Below the pieces are notes generated by a model. That model searched no databases. It was not told where the DNA came from and was given only the letters and a program-made list of their open reading frames with translations. This document shows positions 7,866-17,172 of a stretch of DNA of 32,825 nt, piece by piece; the first letter of the stretch is position 1; every line of letters begins with the position of its first letter. A program made the translations under genes and the position numbers. This DNA comes from a virus. The stretch lies in IMG/VR virus record IMGVR_UViG_3300032265_001461, positions 1-32,825 of that record; one strand, written 5' to 3'.

Positions 7866-7942
7866 TCATGTTCGCTCTTCCAGAGAGTTTATGCGGAAAC
7901 CCACCGCGTAGGCCTAGAACGCTAAAATAAAGGAGAAACAAA

Positions 7943-9205
7943 ATGGGACGTCCATTAGGCAAAAAGTATTTCGGTAACTTCAATATCGGAACAAACGGTT
8001 ACACACCAGCACCGGGTGGTAACACAGGCGGTGATGACGGCATCGGAGGCGAAGGCATCGCCAACTTTGCAGTGACAGCACCTGGTAACTATATCAATCG
8101 TCTACCAACTATCGCTACATTCGGCGCACCCGCAATTCCCGGTGGTGTGCAGGCTGCGGGAGTAGTTCACTCTCTAGCCCAGAGCGCCGGTCCGGCTGCT
8201 GACGGCATCAACTACTGGGTCGGTGATATTATCACTGACGCCAATGGTTCAACATGGCGTGTTACAGAATTGGAAGTATACACAGCCACGCTGGATCCAA
8301 GCCACCAAGGCACTGGCTACGGTGGCAACGATACGATTCCCTACGCCTATGGTATCAATATCAACCTAGACGGTGTCAACGGCAGCGGTGTACCAAGTGG
8401 TGCCTACAATTTCACAGAAGGTGGCGCAAGTCGTGGTTCATGGACCACGACAGGCGCGGCTCCGGCAGCTACAGGTGCTCAAAGCCCTTCAGGACTAGGC
8501 GGACACGGCGCACAGTGGAACCTAGTATGGCGTATCAAAACATTGGCGCAACCTCCAGGTACTCCAGTTGACTATGCCTATGGTACAACATACTTATATG
8601 GTGCATCTAACGTAACAACAGACGGACATGGTACAGGTGCCGCATTGAACGTTGGTTTCTCTCCAGATCACCTGGCTGTGACACAGAAGGGTTCGGGCTA
8701 TATCGGCACTGAAACCATCGTGTTTACATCAACATCGGGCGGTGCCGAAGTTACAGCAACTGGTACATTGGTCAGGACTACAGACTCAGGTAGTCGTCAA
8801 GCTGGTACTAACCTCAACGTTGCTAGCAATCAGGACAATGCCATCATCATACATGCTAACACCACAGGTGCAGGCACTAAGATCGGTGACATCCAGAAGC
8901 AGACAGGTTCACATCGTTACAAGACACGCACAGCTGATGGCGTCGCTGTCTGCAAGTTGGTCAAGACAGACTCGCCGGCGGTCAAGCAGGCCTATATCAC
9001 TGCAACAGATCAAAGTGGTGCTCACTACTGGGTAACCAAACTTACTTCTCGCAGAGCTGTAATATGGCCTAAAGGTGACGGTACTCCGCAGTATCCGTTG
9101 ATCAACGGTACAGAGCCACATCGCGTTGGTTGGACATTTGGAGACGCAGTTGCTCCGGGTAATCCAAATCATCAGTTGGGACTGGTCAAGATCGAAAACG
9201 CCTAA
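7943..9205 (+). CDS. Virion-type structural protein (function unassigned)
   Basis: The 420-aa Gly/Thr-rich product begins MGRPLGKKYFGN, an N-terminus I associate with structural proteins near gp23 in environmental T4-like phages (from memory, not checked). A Gly-rich linker (about 15-45) follows. The middle has two GxGY units (GTGYGGNDTI and GSGYIGTETI), a type common in phage surface proteins. The last 130 residues contain YWVTKLTSRRAVIWPKGDG and a WTFGDA segment near the C-terminus. A capsid-decoration or fibre-associated role is possible but not shown. T4 has the vertex gene 24 here, and I see no gp24 relative. AAGGAG at 7930-7935 gives a clear start, and a terminator follows the stop. Confidence 0.8.
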   Translation: MGRPLGKKYFGNFNIGTNGYTPAPGGNTGGDDGIGGEGIANFAVTAPGNYINRLPTIATFGAPAIPGGVQAAGVVHSLAQSAGPAADGINYWVGDIITDANGSTWRVTELEVYTATLDPSHQGTGYGGNDTIPYAYGININLDGVNGSGVPSGAYNFTEGGASRGSWTTTGAAPAATGAQSPSGLGGHGAQWNLVWRIKTLAQPPGTPVDYAYGTTYLYGASNVTTDGHGTGAALNVGFSPDHLAVTQKGSGYIGTETIVFTSTSGGAEVTATGTLVRTTDSGSRQAGTNLNVASNQDNAIIIHANTTGAGTKIGDIQKQTGSHRYKTRTADGVAVCKLVKTDSPAVKQAYITATDQSGAHYWVTKLTSRRAVIWPKGDGTPQYPLINGTEPHRVGWTFGDAVAPGNPNHQLGLVKIENA

Positions 9206-9224
9206 CAGCATTGAGTCTTATGAT

Positions 9225-9249
9225 AAAAGGACACTGCGGTGTCCTTTTT
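9225..9249 (+). terminator. Intrinsic terminator after the 420-aa gene
   Basis: AAAAGGACAC (9225-9234) pairs perfectly with GTGTCCTTTT (9239-9248) around a TGCG loop, giving a 10-bp stem that ends in a run of five T. A late-promoter-like box begins 8 nt downstream, so this is a transcription-unit boundary. Confidence 0.9.
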
Positions 9250-9256
9250 CATTTAA

Positions 9257-9264
9257 GGTAAATA
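9257..9264 (+). promoter_or_regulatory. Late-promoter-like box GGTAAATA
   Basis: GGTAAATA followed by C is identical to the box at 1782-1789. It lies just after a terminator and 5 nt before the ATG at 9270, so a T4-like start site would fall on the start codon. Confidence 0.6.
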
Positions 9265-9269
9265 CTGGT

Positions 9270-9767
9270 ATGACCACCCCATGGACACCCCCAAGATCTA
9301 TCACTCAATATGCAGAACCCGGAGCTGAAGCGGCGCACGTCGCTTGGCTGTCACCCGAATCGTTTCCTACGAAAACGCATCGAGACCTACTGCACATAGC
9401 ACGCAGTCCCAAGATAGACGACACAGATCGCACCTGGTATTTGAATCTTACAGATTTCCGTTTTGTTGGATTACCTGATGTTGTAACGGGAATAGCTCTA
9501 CGTGTCGCGGCCAATCGTCGCGGTAGGATCACAGACGAAACTCTACAGCTATGTCTAGCTGGGGAGCCTATAGGAAAAAATCGTGCAGATATGGACCTCA
9601 GTCCCATCAAGATCTATGGCGGAGAAGGGGACCTTTGGAACACAGAGCTCACAGTGAGTGATCTACGAGATCCCGGATTTGGAATCTTACTGCGTTTCCA
9701 AAGCCATCCACATTGGCCTCACAAGGATTCGGCTATACTGGACAGGGTGGAACTGCAAATCTACTAG
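9270..9767 (+). CDS. Small beta-sandwich-type phage structural protein
   Basis: I place the start at ATG 9270, after the terminator and the late box. An upstream in-frame ATG at 9126 would run through the previous gene and the hairpin, so it is rejected. The 165-aa product shows a pattern I recognise from many phage structural proteins: TWYLNLTDFRF, then DVVTGIALRVAANRRGRITDE, then AGEPIGKNRA, then YGGEGDLWNTELTVSDLRDPGFGI, ending in an ILDRVELQIY strand. This arrangement suggests a beta-sandwich (jelly-roll-like) domain, often attached to fibres or used as a binding module. AAGG at 9255-9258 is a poorly spaced Shine-Dalgarno. The biochemical role is unknown. Confidence 0.78.
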   Translation: MTTPWTPPRSITQYAEPGAEAAHVAWLSPESFPTKTHRDLLHIARSPKIDDTDRTWYLNLTDFRFVGLPDVVTGIALRVAANRRGRITDETLQLCLAGEPIGKNRADMDLSPIKIYGGEGDLWNTELTVSDLRDPGFGILLRFQSHPHWPHKDSAILDRVELQIY

Positions 9768-9770
9768 TTC

Positions 9771-9778
9771 GATAAATA
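9771..9778 (+). promoter_or_regulatory. Late-promoter-like box GATAAATA
   Basis: GATAAATA followed by C lies 16 nt upstream of the ATG at 9795, with AAAGGA (9783-9788) between them. Unlike the boxes at 1782, 7136 and 9257, this one leaves room for a Shine-Dalgarno, although a T4-like start would fall inside or next to it. Confidence 0.55.
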
Positions 9779-9794
9779 CTCTAAAGGATTCAAC

Positions 9795-12700
9795 ATGACC
9801 CAACGCATTACCGGAACCAAGAACATAACACCCAGTGGTGATCAGACCATATCGGCTCCCGGTGGTAGCATCAATCTCATCACCACTGCCAGTGGTCAGA
9901 TATTTGCCAACAGCGGAGCCAACGTGGGCAATCCCAATAATATCCCCTACGATCCCAATGATATTTTTGATACTGCCGCTGACAGAAAAGAGGGTGCGGC
10001 CTATTTCACCGGCGGTGTGGGCATTGAAAAAGATCTCAACGTGGGCGGATTTATCTATGGTCGACTGGCTTCTCAAAACACCTCTACCCAATCTATCATC
10101 ACCGCAACCAACGCGGACAGGTATTTTTATCCAACATTTACCGATACGTTAGGGCCCAACGGCGGATATCTATACGGAGACAATCAATCAGACTATGCTT
10201 CCAGTGGTCTAAGATATAACCCTGCCACTGGAAAATTATTGGTTGATCAGCTCAGTGTAGCCAGCACAGCTTCCAGTAGCTCGCCAGTCACAGGTGCTTT
10301 TACAGTCACCGGAGGTGCTGGTATACTAGGTGATGTATGGATCGGTGGCAGCGAATACGTAGATACGCTCTATACTAAATTCATACGCAGCCAACAGGGT
10401 CCGGTAAGCATACAGCCAGCGTCTGGTCTTACAGAAATCCTAGGCGACATACGTGTGCTTGGGGTCAACCCCATAGGAACAGCACCAGAAGTCACCAACG
10501 TGTTATATGTCACAGTGGACGGGGACGATACCAACGATGGTCGTGCGCAGGATGCCAGCCGTGCCTGCCGTACCATAGGCGGTGCTCTTAAATCACCTTA
10601 CTATCAGCCAGGCACACAGATACAGGTATCTGCTGGACGCTACTTAGAAAACAATCCTCTACTGTTAAAACCCTATACCAGTGTCAAGGGCAGTGACATC
10701 CGTACCACATTCATCGAACCCATAAACAAGACGCAGGATCTATTCCACGTGCAGAGCGGTTGCTATCTAAACTACATGACCTTCCTCAATGGTCGCAGTG
10801 GACTCTTACCCGGTCAATATGCTCCAGGCTACAACAGAGGAGCCTATGCCACGGCATTTCCTCCACAGACAGGTGCGGATCGCATAGATCTATTCCACAG
10901 CCCCTATGTACAGAACGTCACTAATCAAAGCGGTCCCTGGTTGGTTGATGGAACCATGTTCGTGCCCGATCAGACGGTACAGATACCCGCAGCCGTGGGA
11001 CTAGGAACCTGGGATGTCAACACCACCAGCATAGTGATCTCAGTCACTACTGGCACTGTATCACTAGGACAGAGCATCAACGCTGGACAGCACAATCAAG
11101 GATTTTTCAATGCTCGCACCTTGTTATTGGCCAACAAACCATTCCTACAGGCACAGGTGGTGGCCTATGTCAACGCTACCTTTCCTGGGTTTGACTATAA
11201 TCAACAGCTCTGCTACAGAGACACAGGCATCTTGGTAGAAAACATGGCCTATGACATGGCCTTTGGTGGAAACGAAAAATCAATAGAAAGCGGACGGGCC
11301 TACTACCGTGGAGTGACCAGCGTGATAGCTGGACAGGAAGCTCAGACCGTAGCAGCCGTCAATTATCTCAGCACACTGAGCCAGAAGGTCGTGACTAACT
11401 CTCTGTGTACAGTTCTAGCACCTCCGGCCAGCATACCCTCTGCGTCACAGGTCGTCAACACTGTGTTGACTGGTGGGTCGATCAGCACGGCCAGTGTGCG
11501 TAAATTATTTGACATAACCACAGGTATCATATTAAATGGCCCTGATTCTGCACCACAGCTCTATAACAGTGCTGGACCAGATTCGGCATTCGTCAGTGCT
11601 GAAATACTCATGCAGGCCAACAGAGCCTTCATACAGGAAAACGTGGTCAACTATATCAATTACAATCTCTGTGTGCCTCCAAAGACCCTGCCCTACAATC
11701 AGATCAAATGCCGTAGAGATACTGGAATCATCATCGACAGCGTGGCCAGCGACCTCTTGTTTTCAACGTCGAGCCAGAGTACCTTTGCAGGGCTACAGTA
11801 TTACAGCCAAAACACCTATACAGGTTCTATACCAGCTGAGATAACAGCCACCATAGCTGCCATCAGCTATCTAAAAGACCTCAGTCTCAAAGTGGTGCAG
11901 AATATCACCACAGCCACCGATGCCCTGGTTGGAATCTCTAGATATACCAGCGGCGTGCAAACCACTGCCAGCAATCATGCCACGTCAGCTGAAGTCAGCA
12001 TCATTGGTACAGAATTTGATCTCATACTGAGCATACTGCGAGGCAACACCGCAGGACTAACAGACATGGTCATACCCAACGGCAGTGCCAGCAACCTTCC
12101 AAGCGTGAGAAACACAGTCAATCTACTGTTGGCCAACACGGGATATCTGGCTACAGAAGTGGTAGCCAGTGTACAGAACAACTTTCCGGATCTGTCGTTT
12201 GACTCGGCCAAATGTGCTCGAGATGTTGGCTATATAGTAGAAAGTGTGGCCTTCGATCTGCTCTATGGCGGAAATAGACAGGCCATACAGAGCGGTCTCA
12301 GTTACTATGCCAACACCAATAACGACACTGTGATTCCTAACGAAATACCAGCCACAGTTGACGCATTTACCTTCATAGGTGGGGTGGCTCGTGCCCTGAT
12401 ACAGGGAAATGACTATCAACCTCTACAGGGATCGATTAAACCAGTGCTTGGACTACCAGTAGGAGCAGGTGCGGATGCCGACATGGTGGTAGGTTATCTG
12501 GATATAATAACCAACATCATCGGCAATGGTCCTGGAGTAGCCGGGCCTTTGAGTCCTATGCCTATCACACCTAGCTCGTTGGCATCTACAGTCAACGCTT
12601 GGAATATACTCAAAGCCAATCGAGAGTTTATCGCGGCTGAAGTGATCGCTCATCTAGACCAGACTTATAATCCAGGATCGTTCAACTACAATCAAGACAA

Positions 12701-15023
12701 GTGTTATAGAGACACAGGTCTGATCATCGATGCGGTCAGCCAAGATATACTACTAGGTGGAAATCAAAAGAGTCTAGAAGCAGGCAACAGTTATTGGAAT
12801 GCTGGTTACAACTACATAGCAGGTCAAGAAAGCACCACCACACAGGCACTAAACTACGCTAGAGACATAGCTCTGCAGATCATAGCTAACACGCCTGTTA
12901 CACCGGTCACCGGCACAGTGGCTACACAGGTAATAAATCCTTTCTTCTCAGGCGGTAGAGCCTACATGCCTCAAGAAGCTGTACAGCGTAATTTCAAGAT
13001 CATCACAGATATCATAACCTACGGACCTGAACAGGCACCTCCTCCCTATGCTGGTGGTGGATTATTCAGCCTCACGGGATTGAACGGTAGTGATGTGAAA
13101 ATAGCTCCCACAGTGACAGCTATCAATGACAATATGGATGGAACCATAACAGTGGGACTCAGCACTGCCACGGTGGGATTTGGAACCAATGCCACCTTGT
13201 ATTTTGGCGATACTTATATTTTCCCTCTACAGGATGGTCAAGTAGAAGAACTCAGTTATCAGTATACAGGAAGTAGAAAAACCTGGGATCAACGCAAGGT
13301 AGACAAGTTAGGCAGTATGGGCGGCAGTCTAGTAGACGGTGCCGTGATATCTGACAGATCACCAATACAGTCTTTCGTCTATGATGCCTATACACAGGTT
13401 AACCAAGGCGGTTATGGTGTACATATCACCAACAACGGCTACGCACAGTTGGTTAGTGTGTTTACCATCTTCTGTTCAGTTGGTGTACAATGCGACAATG
13501 GCGGCAAGGCCAGTATCGTCAACAGCAACGCCAACTTTGGAGATCTCTGTCTAGTGGCCAAAGGCTACGGACCTAGAGACTTCAGTGGTACGGTCTTCAA
13601 TCCTATCAATCGTGCCTATCCCTTCAATGCAGAACTAGACCCATATTATCCCAATGGTTATTTTCCAGGAACTGGCGGCCTAGTAGAAGTATTCGTGCCC
13701 GACACAGGCAATCGTCCGCATATCGGGCAGGTCATGGAGATCATCCCTCCGGAGAGCTATGTCAACAATCAGGGATTTAGTGGGTTCTTGAACACACAGC
13801 CCAGCACCAGCACATTGACCACAGGAACTATAGAGCTGGTCAACATAGATACCACAGATGTCTATATAGGCAACACAGTCTACATACGAGATCAATATGG
13901 TAGTGAAAAAGACGCCAACGGAATATATTACGTTCCCCCAGGAACCACGGTAAGTGATGTTAACTATAACTCAATCAGTCTAACCCAGGCCTTGACCAGT
14001 GGTGGCGGCGACCCAACCAACAGCACATATTTTACCCTGTATTTCTGCGGAAATGCCTACTACACAGTCCAGACCAGCAACATAGCACAACAACCATATG
14101 CTCCTAGTTTGAACATACTCAGCGCCAACAGTGATCCGCGGTATCAAGGTCCCAGTGTCAATCAGATTTCAGCACACATCGCCAGCATCGAATACTTGAA
14201 AATAGCGGTAAATGCGGTGATCGCCAATACTGCGCCCCTAGGAGGTTGGATAACACAATCCAATGGTCAGACCATATTGCCGGCCGTGAAAGGAGGTCAT
14301 GGAGCGCAGGCCTTTGTAGATCTTAGATTTGGCTACATGACCAGCATAATTGGTGCTGCCAATCTCGCGGCCGCACAGACTGTGGTGCCTAGTGGACTGA
14401 TAACAACATCAGGAACCATACCCACGGGAGCTGGATCAGCCGTAACCCTGATAACAGCCAATTTAGATTTCTTGGCCAACGAAATAGTCGCCTATGTCAA
14501 TCAAAACTATGCCGGCCAGTTGGCAGGAAGCATGACCGATAACCAGACTGCGAAATGTGCTCGAGATGTCAAGTTGATACTTCAACAGTTGCTCTATGAT
14601 CTAGAATCTGGCGGTAATTATAATTCTGTCTACAGTGGACTCAGCTACTGGAGCCGCCCTGGAACCTATCATGTAGTAGAACTAGGCGAAGCTGTGACAG
14701 ACACCAGCCTATTCCCAGATGGCAGTACTGTAAACTTCTATGAGCGCAGTTATATATCAGCCAGCGGATACGTGTTTGAATATGTAGGCGCTGGCAGCAA
14801 CTACGGAGCTCTGCCACAGAGAGGAATAGCAGATCCTATACAGGGTCGAGAAACGATATCGTTAAATAGTGGTAAGGTGTTCTTCACATCAACCGACCAA
14901 AACGGTGATTTCCGTATTGGTACTGGTCTGGTTATCAGCCAAGCTACGGGAGTATTGAGCGGAAGGACATTCGTACAGAGTTTATATGCCAACATGACAC
15001 CGTTCATATTGGCTATCGAATAA
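9795..15023 (+). CDS. Large beta-helix structural protein with five CRD repeats (fibre or baseplate-associated)
   Basis: The 1742-aa product opens with a TGAL-type module (about 155-185, VTGAFTVTGGAGILGDVWIGG-like). Residues 236-336 (YVTVDGDDTNDG, then ACRTIGGAL and PYTSVKGSD) resemble the start of a pectate-lyase-like right-handed beta-helix. Five repeats follow with the pattern hydrophobic-helix, YNQxxCxRDxGxIxxxxxxDLLxGG, near residues 449-512, 609-679, 781-846, 939-1006 and 1556-1622. Helix-like strands resume at about 1179-1282 with YGVHITNNGYAQLVSVF. The C-terminus has FFTSTDQNGDFRIGTGL. Large proteins of this layout occur as virion proteins in cyanophages. No enzymatic residues are evident. 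AAAGGA precedes the start by 6 nt. The long length and repeats suggest an extended trimeric fibre or tail appendage. Confidence 0.85.
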   Translation: MTQRITGTKNITPSGDQTISAPGGSINLITTASGQIFANSGANVGNPNNIPYDPNDIFDTAADRKEGAAYFTGGVGIEKDLNVGGFIYGRLASQNTSTQSIITATNADRYFYPTFTDTLGPNGGYLYGDNQSDYASSGLRYNPATGKLLVDQLSVASTASSSSPVTGAFTVTGGAGILGDVWIGGSEYVDTLYTKFIRSQQGPVSIQPASGLTEILGDIRVLGVNPIGTAPEVTNVLYVTVDGDDTNDGRAQDASRACRTIGGALKSPYYQPGTQIQVSAGRYLENNPLLLKPYTSVKGSDIRTTFIEPINKTQDLFHVQSGCYLNYMTFLNGRSGLLPGQYAPGYNRGAYATAFPPQTGADRIDLFHSPYVQNVTNQSGPWLVDGTMFVPDQTVQIPAAVGLGTWDVNTTSIVISVTTGTVSLGQSINAGQHNQGFFNARTLLLANKPFLQAQVVAYVNATFPGFDYNQQLCYRDTGILVENMAYDMAFGGNEKSIESGRAYYRGVTSVIAGQEAQTVAAVNYLSTLSQKVVTNSLCTVLAPPASIPSASQVVNTVLTGGSISTASVRKLFDITTGIILNGPDSAPQLYNSAGPDSAFVSAEILMQANRAFIQENVVNYINYNLCVPPKTLPYNQIKCRRDTGIIIDSVASDLLFSTSSQSTFAGLQYYSQNTYTGSIPAEITATIAAISYLKDLSLKVVQNITTATDALVGISRYTSGVQTTASNHATSAEVSIIGTEFDLILSILRGNTAGLTDMVIPNGSASNLPSVRNTVNLLLANTGYLATEVVASVQNNFPDLSFDSAKCARDVGYIVESVAFDLLYGGNRQAIQSGLSYYANTNNDTVIPNEIPATVDAFTFIGGVARALIQGNDYQPLQGSIKPVLGLPVGAGADADMVVGYLDIITNIIGNGPGVAGPLSPMPITPSSLASTVNAWNILKANREFIAAEVIAHLDQTYNPGSFNYNQDKCYRDTGLIIDAVSQDILLGGNQKSLEAGNSYWNAGYNYIAGQESTTTQALNYARDIALQIIANTPVTPVTGTVATQVINPFFSGGRAYMPQEAVQRNFKIITDIITYGPEQAPPPYAGGGLFSLTGLNGSDVKIAPTVTAINDNMDGTITVGLSTATVGFGTNATLYFGDTYIFPLQDGQVEELSYQYTGSRKTWDQRKVDKLGSMGGSLVDGAVISDRSPIQSFVYDAYTQVNQGGYGVHITNNGYAQLVSVFTIFCSVGVQCDNGGKASIVNSNANFGDLCLVAKGYGPRDFSGTVFNPINRAYPFNAELDPYYPNGYFPGTGGLVEVFVPDTGNRPHIGQVMEIIPPESYVNNQGFSGFLNTQPSTSTLTTGTIELVNIDTTDVYIGNTVYIRDQYGSEKDANGIYYVPPGTTVSDVNYNSISLTQALTSGGGDPTNSTYFTLYFCGNAYYTVQTSNIAQQPYAPSLNILSANSDPRYQGPSVNQISAHIASIEYLKIAVNAVIANTAPLGGWITQSNGQTILPAVKGGHGAQAFVDLRFGYMTSIIGAANLAAAQTVVPSGLITTSGTIPTGAGSAVTLITANLDFLANEIVAYVNQNYAGQLAGSMTDNQTAKCARDVKLILQQLLYDLESGGNYNSVYSGLSYWSRPGTYHVVELGEAVTDTSLFPDGSTVNFYERSYISASGYVFEYVGAGSNYGALPQRGIADPIQGRETISLNSGKVFFTSTDQNGDFRIGTGLVISQATGVLSGRTFVQSLYANMTPFILAIE
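11140..14660 (+). repeat. Five coding repeats with the CxRD...DLLxGG signature
   Basis: Five diverged copies of a roughly 65-residue unit begin near 11140, 11620, 12135, 12610 and 14460. Each starts with a helix of the form FLAxEVVAYVN, then CYRDTG or CARDV, then a D(L/I/M)LxGG-like element and a SxxSGLSYY-like tail. Copies 1-4 are spaced about 480-515 nt apart. The fifth is separated by the second beta-helix segment. The conserved Cys may be a metal or structural residue, but this is inference. Confidence 0.8.
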
Positions 15024-15035
15024 TAAGGAAAAGAT

Positions 15036-15419
15036 ATGGCACAGTTACCATTAAACAAATTTTTAACCAAGACTTCGGTGTTGACAACCAATACCACGGC
15101 CACGGTTTATACAGCGCCGATCGGAACCACAGCCATCATATTGATGGCACAGATTTCTAATCTGGCCACAGATACGCACTATGTCAGTTTCAGTCACTAT
15201 AGGAACAGACCCATCCTAGCAGATGCACAGGGCAACGGAGGTCAACCGGGAAATACCTACAGTCCTTTAGTGGTTGATTATGCTATTCCATCTAGCGATG
15301 CAGGCACACCTATGACTGGTAAATTGGTAGTAGAAGAATTAGATAAGATAGTGGCCTATGCAGATCAAGAGCACAAGCTACAGTTGGTCATGAGTATTTT
15401 ACAGACTGCTAATCAATGA
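15036..15419 (+). CDS. Small structural protein between fibre genes
   Basis: The 127-aa product is predicted mostly beta: NTTATVYTAPIGTTAIILMAQISNL looks like paired strands, followed by THYVSFSHYRN and a C-terminal LVVEELDKIVAYADQEHKL segment ending in a short helix. Similar small proteins appear beside fibre genes in T4-like environmental phages (recollection, not checked). It has no signal peptide or membrane span. AAGGAA (15025-15030) sits 5 nt before the ATG, and it lies 12 nt after the previous stop, so it is co-translated with the large upstream gene. It could be an attachment collar or chaperone-like component. The function is unknown. Confidence 0.75.
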   Translation: MAQLPLNKFLTKTSVLTTNTTATVYTAPIGTTAIILMAQISNLATDTHYVSFSHYRNRPILADAQGNGGQPGNTYSPLVVDYAIPSSDAGTPMTGKLVVEELDKIVAYADQEHKLQLVMSILQTANQ

Positions 15420-15431
15420 TAGGATAAAATA

Positions 15432-17162
15432 ATGCCAGGTTTATTAAGCGGGTCGTTACTGAGATCGGGAGGAAGTGGGCAGTTTATCAAACTGGCCAAT
15501 GCCCAGCCACAGTTACCTCCTACACCTACGACCAGCACCGGTTACACAGTCGTAACTGATAGCAAGTTGATCACGACTTATCGTAGCAGTCTTGGAAATT
15601 TAGAAATGAATTCTGGAACTATATATTCTAGTACTCCGGATCAGTCTATTAAATTACTAGGCACAGGTACAGGTACAGTTATCGTCTTGGGTGGTGCGTT
15701 AAGCACCAGCACAAACACAGGAGCTCTACAGGTCGTAGGTGGTATAGCCACCACGCAGGATATTTTTGTCAACGGTCTAACCATTGGACAGGGATTCCAA
15801 GGCTCCAACAACCTAGTGATTCGAGGTACAGCCAGTCCAGTGGCCAGCGACGCCAACAATGGACAAGAAAGCATTGCCATAGGATACAGTGTACTGGGAG
15901 GTATCGCCAGCACAAACAACTCTATAGGCATAGGGTATCTAGCACTTTCCAGCGGAACCAATCTAGCCGGCGAGTTAGCCATAGGTCAGAGCTCACTACA
16001 AAACCTAGGAAATCTAACTACTTGGCCAGTGGGATCAATTACCAATATATCCAGCTCTTCGACTGCTGTGGTCACCGTGGTCGGCCATGGGTTAACTTCA
16101 GGAACTGTGGTCCATATACTGGGACTAACACAGGGTCCTGTGGCCTTGAACGGTGTAGATTATTGGATCAACGTGTTAACTTCCAACACATTTGCCATAT
16201 ACGCAGATAATATTTTAAGTTCTCCTGTAGATACAAGAAGTTTACCAGCCTATGTCAACAGCGGCACAGTAGGACGAGTATTATACTACGATGAGAATAC
16301 AGCTATCGGAGCCTTTACTGGACAGAATCTCTTAGACGGAAGGCAGAATTTCTTCCTAGGACCTCGTGCTGGTCAGTTCTTGACCACAGGTAGCTATAAC
16401 GTCATCGTTGGGCATGATGCTGCCTATAATCTAACCTCAGGGTCTGGCAACATCATCATCAATGGTGACTACTATGTCAACGGCAGAGACAATCAGACCA
16501 GCATAGGTGCCAGCTACTATTATGACGGTTCAAATCACATTAGTCTAACCGGCAATGCCACAGTGGGTCTAGGACTCCAGAGCTATGGAACCACCACAGG
16601 AGCACTGGTGGTCTCGGGCGGAGTTGGCATTTCAAAAGATCTTTGGGTTGGCGGAACTATTCATGGAAATTTTGACGGGGCTAGTCTAGCTAGTTCACTA
16701 TCAGGATTCAGCGTAATGGCCAGTACAGCTACCCAGGCTGACAACATATTAGTACACGACACAACCTCGACCATGACCTATTATCTGGCCATGGTAGAGT
16801 CTAGACATGGAACTTATAGTCCTGTAGATGCTGATGCTAAGGTCTTCTACACTAGTAGTGCAACTCTACTGTCGGTACCTAAGATCTCAGTGACCAGCGG
16901 AACAGTCAGTACCAGTACTGTCACAGGAGACATTGTTGTAGCGGGCGGTATTGGTATAGGCGGTAGCGTCTACAGCGCCGACGGCAACCCTGCATTGAAT
17001 GGCCTGCTCTACACACCCCGGGTCTTGGTGGGAGATTTTAACGTGCTCACAGGCATCACTCCGAATCCGGGAGATTTCTGGATAGATATCTTGAGCCAGG
17101 CACAGTATCAATACATCAACGACGGCAGCCAGAGCTACTGGCTCCAGATAGCGATATTATAG
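15432..17162 (+). CDS. Tail-fibre-like protein with AIG beta-roll repeats
   Basis: The 576-aa product carries TGAL-type modules at about residues 93-118, 387-410 and 495-520. Between them are short repeats of the form SIAIGYSVLGG, SIGIGYLALSS, ELAIGQSSL, NTAIGAFTGQNL and NFFLGPRAGQFLTTGSYNVIVG. These resemble the left-handed beta-roll head repeats of YadA-type trimeric adhesins and many phage fibres. The C-terminus (about 536-576) has NPGDFWIDILSQAQYQYINDGSQSYW, a small domain seen at fibre ends. The expected role is a trimeric tail-fibre or adhesin subunit. AGGA at 15421-15424 lies 7 nt before the ATG. Confidence 0.83.
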   Translation: MPGLLSGSLLRSGGSGQFIKLANAQPQLPPTPTTSTGYTVVTDSKLITTYRSSLGNLEMNSGTIYSSTPDQSIKLLGTGTGTVIVLGGALSTSTNTGALQVVGGIATTQDIFVNGLTIGQGFQGSNNLVIRGTASPVASDANNGQESIAIGYSVLGGIASTNNSIGIGYLALSSGTNLAGELAIGQSSLQNLGNLTTWPVGSITNISSSSTAVVTVVGHGLTSGTVVHILGLTQGPVALNGVDYWINVLTSNTFAIYADNILSSPVDTRSLPAYVNSGTVGRVLYYDENTAIGAFTGQNLLDGRQNFFLGPRAGQFLTTGSYNVIVGHDAAYNLTSGSGNIIINGDYYVNGRDNQTSIGASYYYDGSNHISLTGNATVGLGLQSYGTTTGALVVSGGVGISKDLWVGGTIHGNFDGASLASSLSGFSVMASTATQADNILVHDTTSTMTYYLAMVESRHGTYSPVDADAKVFYTSSATLLSVPKISVTSGTVSTSTVTGDIVVAGGIGIGGSVYSADGNPALNGLLYTPRVLVGDFNVLTGITPNPGDFWIDILSQAQYQYINDGSQSYWLQIAIL

Positions 17163-17172
17163 AGAGAACAAC

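Noticed and set aside
7922-7929. CTAAAATA before the 420-aa gene as a late promoter
   Set aside because: It lacks the TAAATA core (one extra A), and the overlap with the Shine-Dalgarno is better explained by A-rich leader sequence. Possible but unsupported.
9126-9269. Longer start for the 165-aa gene
   Set aside because: The extension overlaps the preceding gene and runs through a strong terminator hairpin and a late-promoter box.
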